From Chondrilla cf. caribensis (lineage: Eukaryota; Porifera; Demospongiae; Chondrillida; Chondrillidae), in the NCBI GenBank assembly GCA_964020155.1, contig OZ026565.1, positions 3,233,053 to 3,297,052 on the forward strand: a stretch of DNA of 64,000 nucleotides. The letters run 5' to 3'. A program made the position numbers and the translations under genes. The notes beneath the pieces were generated by a model. The model saw only the letters and a program-made list of their open reading frames with translations. It had not been told where the DNA came from and did not search any database. This document shows, one piece after another, positions 60,407 to 64,000 of this stretch. Each line of letters opens with the position of its first letter. The first letter of the stretch is position 1.

Positions 60407-61640
60407 GATGATTTTCTATGTTTGTTTGTGTATGAATATTGTAATTTAATATTAATCTTTTTCGGTATGTTGACCTTTGAACATGCATGCAGTAGTACAT
60501 ACTAGCCAATTAATTCATACCTCATGTTGGTCGTATCCTTCAATTATAATAATACCACATCATAATACATTAATTTGTATTGGCATTCCAATGGAGCTGA
60601 AGGCGACGAATACAAACCTCGTACATGATGACCAGCCATGTAATTTTCCACCTTATACCTGGTACCACAACCAAAACCCCAACGTACATATCTTATATCA
60701 TACTGTTATTATCACAAAATTAATACCAAATTAATGTATATTTTTATGCACACCCTCTTCAATGCAAGGTGCTAGAGAGTGAATGATTATAACCAGCAGG
60801 ATGTAATTTGTTGTGTGTTGTTGCAATGTTTGTTGACATTTTTGCTGGTCACGACGAGACCTATAGCGCACCCAAAAGGGTGTGCATGCAGAGGAATTTG
60901 TGTTGTTAAGTTAGATATGGATACGGGGCATCCATGGTGACCAGCAACATAATATTAAATTATTCGGTCAGTACCAAGAGGTCTATAGCAACTCTAATGA
61001 AATGTACATATACCAAAGTATTATATTATGTATTCATATATTATGCAGTAGAAACCCATTATAACAAACTACAAGGGACCCATAAAATCAGTTCTTGTTT
61101 TCAGATGTTCTTCTTATCAGGATTAGCTTACTACATGTACACTTCTCCAGCAAACATAATCATGCTCAAAAATTGGTTTGTGTTATGCACAAAGTTTGTC
61201 TTAACGAGGTTCTACTATCATACTGGGGAGATTTTGTGACAGGATATCTTTATGCATATGGTCACCACTAGGTCAATACACCCTCCAGGAGGGTGTACAT
61301 GCATCAGTATTATTATAATATGACCTACAATGCATCACATGAACACCAGAGTGGCCGTGGTACAGGAATAAAATTTGATATTCTTTGCTGGTCATCACAA
61401 GGGCTATAACACACCCAGGAGAGTATGCATGCATTAGAATTTGTGGTGATAGGTTGGATATGGACACTGGGCATCCCATGGTGACCAGATAAAAATATCA
61501 AATAACTCAGCCAGTCACCAAGAGGTCTATAGCAACTCATTGAATGTAGATACAAAAGTATAAATAATGTGTTGAACTTCATATATATAATATTATTATC
61601 ATCATATTATGTATGTAACTAATGTACGTATATATCCTAT
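60407..61640. repeat. Spacer with a duplicated element of about 180 bp
   Basis: 60838-61016 and 61384-61562 are diverged copies (TTTGCTGGTCA.CAC/GA.., GATATGGA.AC.GGGCATCC, CCAAGAGGTCTATAGCAACT). A shorter third piece lies near 61260-61320. No gene seen. Confidence 0.7.
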
Positions 61641-62950
61641 ATACATTGGAAAATATTAAGCACCTCTGGGTGTAGCTAGGGTAATGGACCACATACAGAG
61701 ATATAAATTATTTCATATTAATTTTTAGTTTATATCATCAGCTAGGTCTGATAAAAAATTCAGGTTGATACCTTCTCTCTCATGAGCTATACAAAAAGGT
61801 GCTTATAGTGTTATTTCTCCTATTCTCTCCCATGCCTTGAAAAAATATTAAGCACCTCCGAATGTAGCTATGGATACGGGCGGCATACAGAGATCAGAAT
61901 TCTTTAATATATTCACATCCCCTGCTAGTTTTGGTGAAAATATCAGATTGACACGTCACCTCTCCCATGAGCTATGCAAATTGGTGCTTAGTGGGGTTTT
62001 CATATACTCTCCCATACATTGAATAAAATTCACCTCCGAATATAGCTATTGTTGTGGGGCACATACAGAGATGGAAATTGTTTCGGTATTATGTTAGTCC
62101 ATTTTCCAGCTAGGTCTGGTAGGATCAACAGGTTGACATGCCTCCTCTCTTATGAGCTATGTGCATGGAAATGTGCTCTGGATTTTTCTCCTATTCCCTC
62201 CCATACTTTGAAAAATATTAAGCACCTCCAAATGTAGCTAAGGTTACAGAACCAGTACTAAGATGGGAATTATTTCAGAATTCATTTCATGCTATCAGCT
62301 AAGTTTGGTAAAAATATCAGGATGACACATCTCCTCTCCTATGAGTTATGCAAGAAGGTGGTTAGCATTAATTCTTCTATTCTCTCCCATACATTAAAAC
62401 AGTATTATTTAAGCGCTTTCGAATGTAGCAAGGGATATGGGCCACATACAGAGATTAAAAACTGCTTTGTATGTTAGTTCAGTTCATGTCCCCAGCCAGG
62501 TCTGGTAGAATATCAGGTTTACATGCCTCCTCTACCATTATAGCTATACGAAAAGGTGCTTAGCATTCTTCTCCTATTCTCTCCTATACATTGAAAAAAA
62601 TATTTGGCACCTTTGAATGTAGGTAAGGTTATGGGACACATACTAAGATGGAAGTTAGTTCAGAATTTACTTTTATTAGACCATCAGCTAGCTATAGGTC
62701 TGGTATATATAAATATCAGGATGATACACCTCCTTTTTCATGAGTTATGCAAGAAGGTGCTTTACCATTTATTCTCCTATATTCTCTCCCATAATTGAAA
62801 AAATATTAAGCACCTCCGAATGTAGATACGTTTACGGGCCATGCATGTATTGAAATTGGAATTGTTTCAGAAGTTAGTTGATGCCATCAGCTAGGTGTGG
62901 TAGAAATAATGGAATGACATGCCTCCTCTCCCATGAGTAATGCAAGATTC
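61640..62950. repeat. Satellite, about 190-bp units, about 7 copies
   Basis: Units start near 61648, 61842, 62022, 62208, 62394, 62593 and 62798 with GAAAAATATTAAGCACCTCC and share CATACAGAGAT, ATCAG.TGACAC.TCTCC and TCCCATACATTGAAA. Spacing is 180-205 bp and divergence is substantial, so it is an old array. Confidence 0.88.
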
Positions 62951-62958
62951 AATATTTA

Positions 62959-63348
62959 CAGTGGTAAACGCTTAATATGCCACCGCTTATTATGCCAGAT
63001 TGATTACCATGTATTATGTAACACTTTATACGCCACACCTCATCTAGCCTGATCTGTGTCACTTTATCAGTTTGTCATTTTAAATTATCACTTTATCACT
63101 GTCTATCATGCTACACAGTCACAAGTGCAGGTTACTTTGCTGCAGTATTACCACCATTGACTGTTTGCTAATGTTATAGTAGGAGCTGTGCTTGTCTTTA
63201 CTAGTATCACCATTATGTATATCCTCATTAATTTATAATTATTGATTCTATGCAATGACGTTCATTGACTGTTTGGTTAATATGCCAAAACGGATAATAG
63301 GCTGAAATTTTTCAAATCCAATTAAGCCATATTAAGTGTTTGCCACTG
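62959..63348. mobile_element. 390-bp MITE with pogo/Tigger-like ends
   Basis: Inverted ends CAGTGGTAAACGCTTAATAT and its right-end counterpart match at 20 of 23 bases; TA lies directly outside each end (62957-62958 and 63349-63350). CAGTGG termini with a TA target are typical of pogo-type elements. No transposase frame. Confidence 0.85.
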
Positions 63349-63613
63349 TATATCTTTTTTCAATTTCATGGTGATTGACCAAGCCTTACTCGGTCTGATG
63401 GTGGCACAAGTATGTGACTGTCACAGAATTCACGTAACGTTTCTTAATCAATCATAGAAACTTGCATGGTTACTAACCAAGCCCATCCTGTTTCCTATAG
63501 TCAGTCTGAAGATTTGTGTAGATTTGCATTATAACAGCTCTCGTTTATCCTGACCTGAAGTACTGGTGACTTTGTCATCTCAATTGGCTAACAGGTAGTT
63601 TGATACAATTATA
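63349..63613. promoter_or_regulatory. 5' flank of the dioxygenase gene
   Basis: About 260 bp between the MITE and the ATG. The sequence ATTATAATGG surrounds the start; no defined promoter element is recognised. Confidence 0.3.
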
Positions 63614-64000
63614 ATGGCTACCACTCTCCCTACAATCGATCTATCTGATCCCAATCGCAAAAACACTGCCAAGAAACTGATTAAGGCCATGGATACTGTT
63701 GGCTGCGTCTACTTTGATAACGTCCCGGGGTACAACAAGGAAAAGGAAGAGAAACTTCTCAAAAGTGCCAAATGGTTCTTCTCCCTTCCGTTTGAAGAAA
63801 AAATGCAGTTAGCTACGAAAAAATGGAATGAAAACACAAAGAACGTACATAGAGGATATGCACCTTGTGACGTCTCCAAAAATATGTACAGGGAATGGTT
63901 TGAAACAGGAGAAGAACTTCCAGAAGACGATCCAGATGTTGTAGCTGGTAATCCCCAATATGAGCCCACCCCTTGGCCTAAAGAAGAAGGTACTGATGCC
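63614..64000 (+). CDS. Isopenicillin-N-synthase-like 2OG/Fe(II) dioxygenase, 5' end
   Basis: Open from ATG 63614 through the window edge (129 codons, partial). MATTLPTIDLSDPNRKNTAK begins with the P-x-I-D-L-S motif of the DIOX_N domain. It continues with ..AMDTVGCVYFDNVPG, then WFFSLPFEEKMQLA and a GYAP segment, as in isopenicillin-N-synthase/gibberellin-oxidase-type enzymes, which oxidise small molecules using Fe(II) and usually 2-oxoglutarate. The HxD...H iron ligands and the RxS motif lie beyond the window. There is no intron so far, although a possible donor GTACTG lies near 63990. Confidence 0.85.
   Translation, partial: MATTLPTIDLSDPNRKNTAKKLIKAMDTVGCVYFDNVPGYNKEKEEKLLKSAKWFFSLPFEEKMQLATKKWNENTKNVHRGYAPCDVSKNMYREWFETGEELPEDDPDVVAGNPQYEPTPWPKEEGTDA

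Overview
The window is metazoan nuclear DNA. Coding sequence is split into short GT-AG exons, introns are often only 100-700 bp, and the gene families are animal ones: a plexin-type receptor, PTEN, ANKHD1/MASK-type ankyrins, SH3, TKL-like kinase and kelch. Very abundant (CA)n/(TG)n tracts, TACGTA-rich spacers and many minisatellites, together with compact genes, suggest a demosponge, Amphimedon-like genome. That is an inference from style, not from a search.

Layout. 1-4.4 kb: minus-strand plexin-like receptor (YDCSV/PSI/IPT repeats, transmembrane segment, start of the cytoplasmic tail), running off the left edge and carrying apparent frameshifts. 4.4-55.9 kb: a segmentally duplicated region. 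Its core is four plus-strand ankyrin-kelch genes (6334-8930, 15667-19362, 26282-28954, 37021-39664), a fifth kelch exon joined in phase to a kinase/coiled-coil gene (44503-48566), and a truncated kelch piece inside an SH3-gene copy (29.7-30.0 kb). Between them lie co-duplicated passengers: minus-strand fragments of PTEN (exons 1-2 at about 10.5-11.0 and 31.6-32.1 kb; active-site exons at 5.6 and 54.8 kb; C2/tail exons at 6.0, 15, 36 and 55 kb), copies of an SH3-adaptor-like gene (20-22, 29.5, 40.6, 49.5-50.2 kb), two copies of a MASK-like ankyrin plus cysteine-rich exon pair (41-42.4, 51.3-52.4 kb), and paired 40-bp, 39-bp and 65-bp minisatellites. Many passenger copies are broken, each in its own way. 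56.0-60.4 kb: a complete six-exon coiled-coil gene. 60.4-63.6 kb: dispersed repeats, a satellite of about 190 bp and a TA-flanked MITE. 63.6 kb to the end: 5' end of an isopenicillin-N-synthase-like 2-oxoglutarate/Fe(II) dioxygenase.

Main result. The ankyrin-kelch genes look like a recognition family. The ankyrin half is almost invariant. In the six-bladed kelch half, most differences, including codon-multiple length changes, fall in two patches per blade (just before and just after the GG doublet), which recur about every 50 residues and should line one face of the propeller. The same kelch exon has been transferred, with part of its upstream intron, onto a TKL-like kinase plus coiled coil. 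I infer one variable sensor attached to two different output modules (ankyrin or kinase). No function is demonstrated here.
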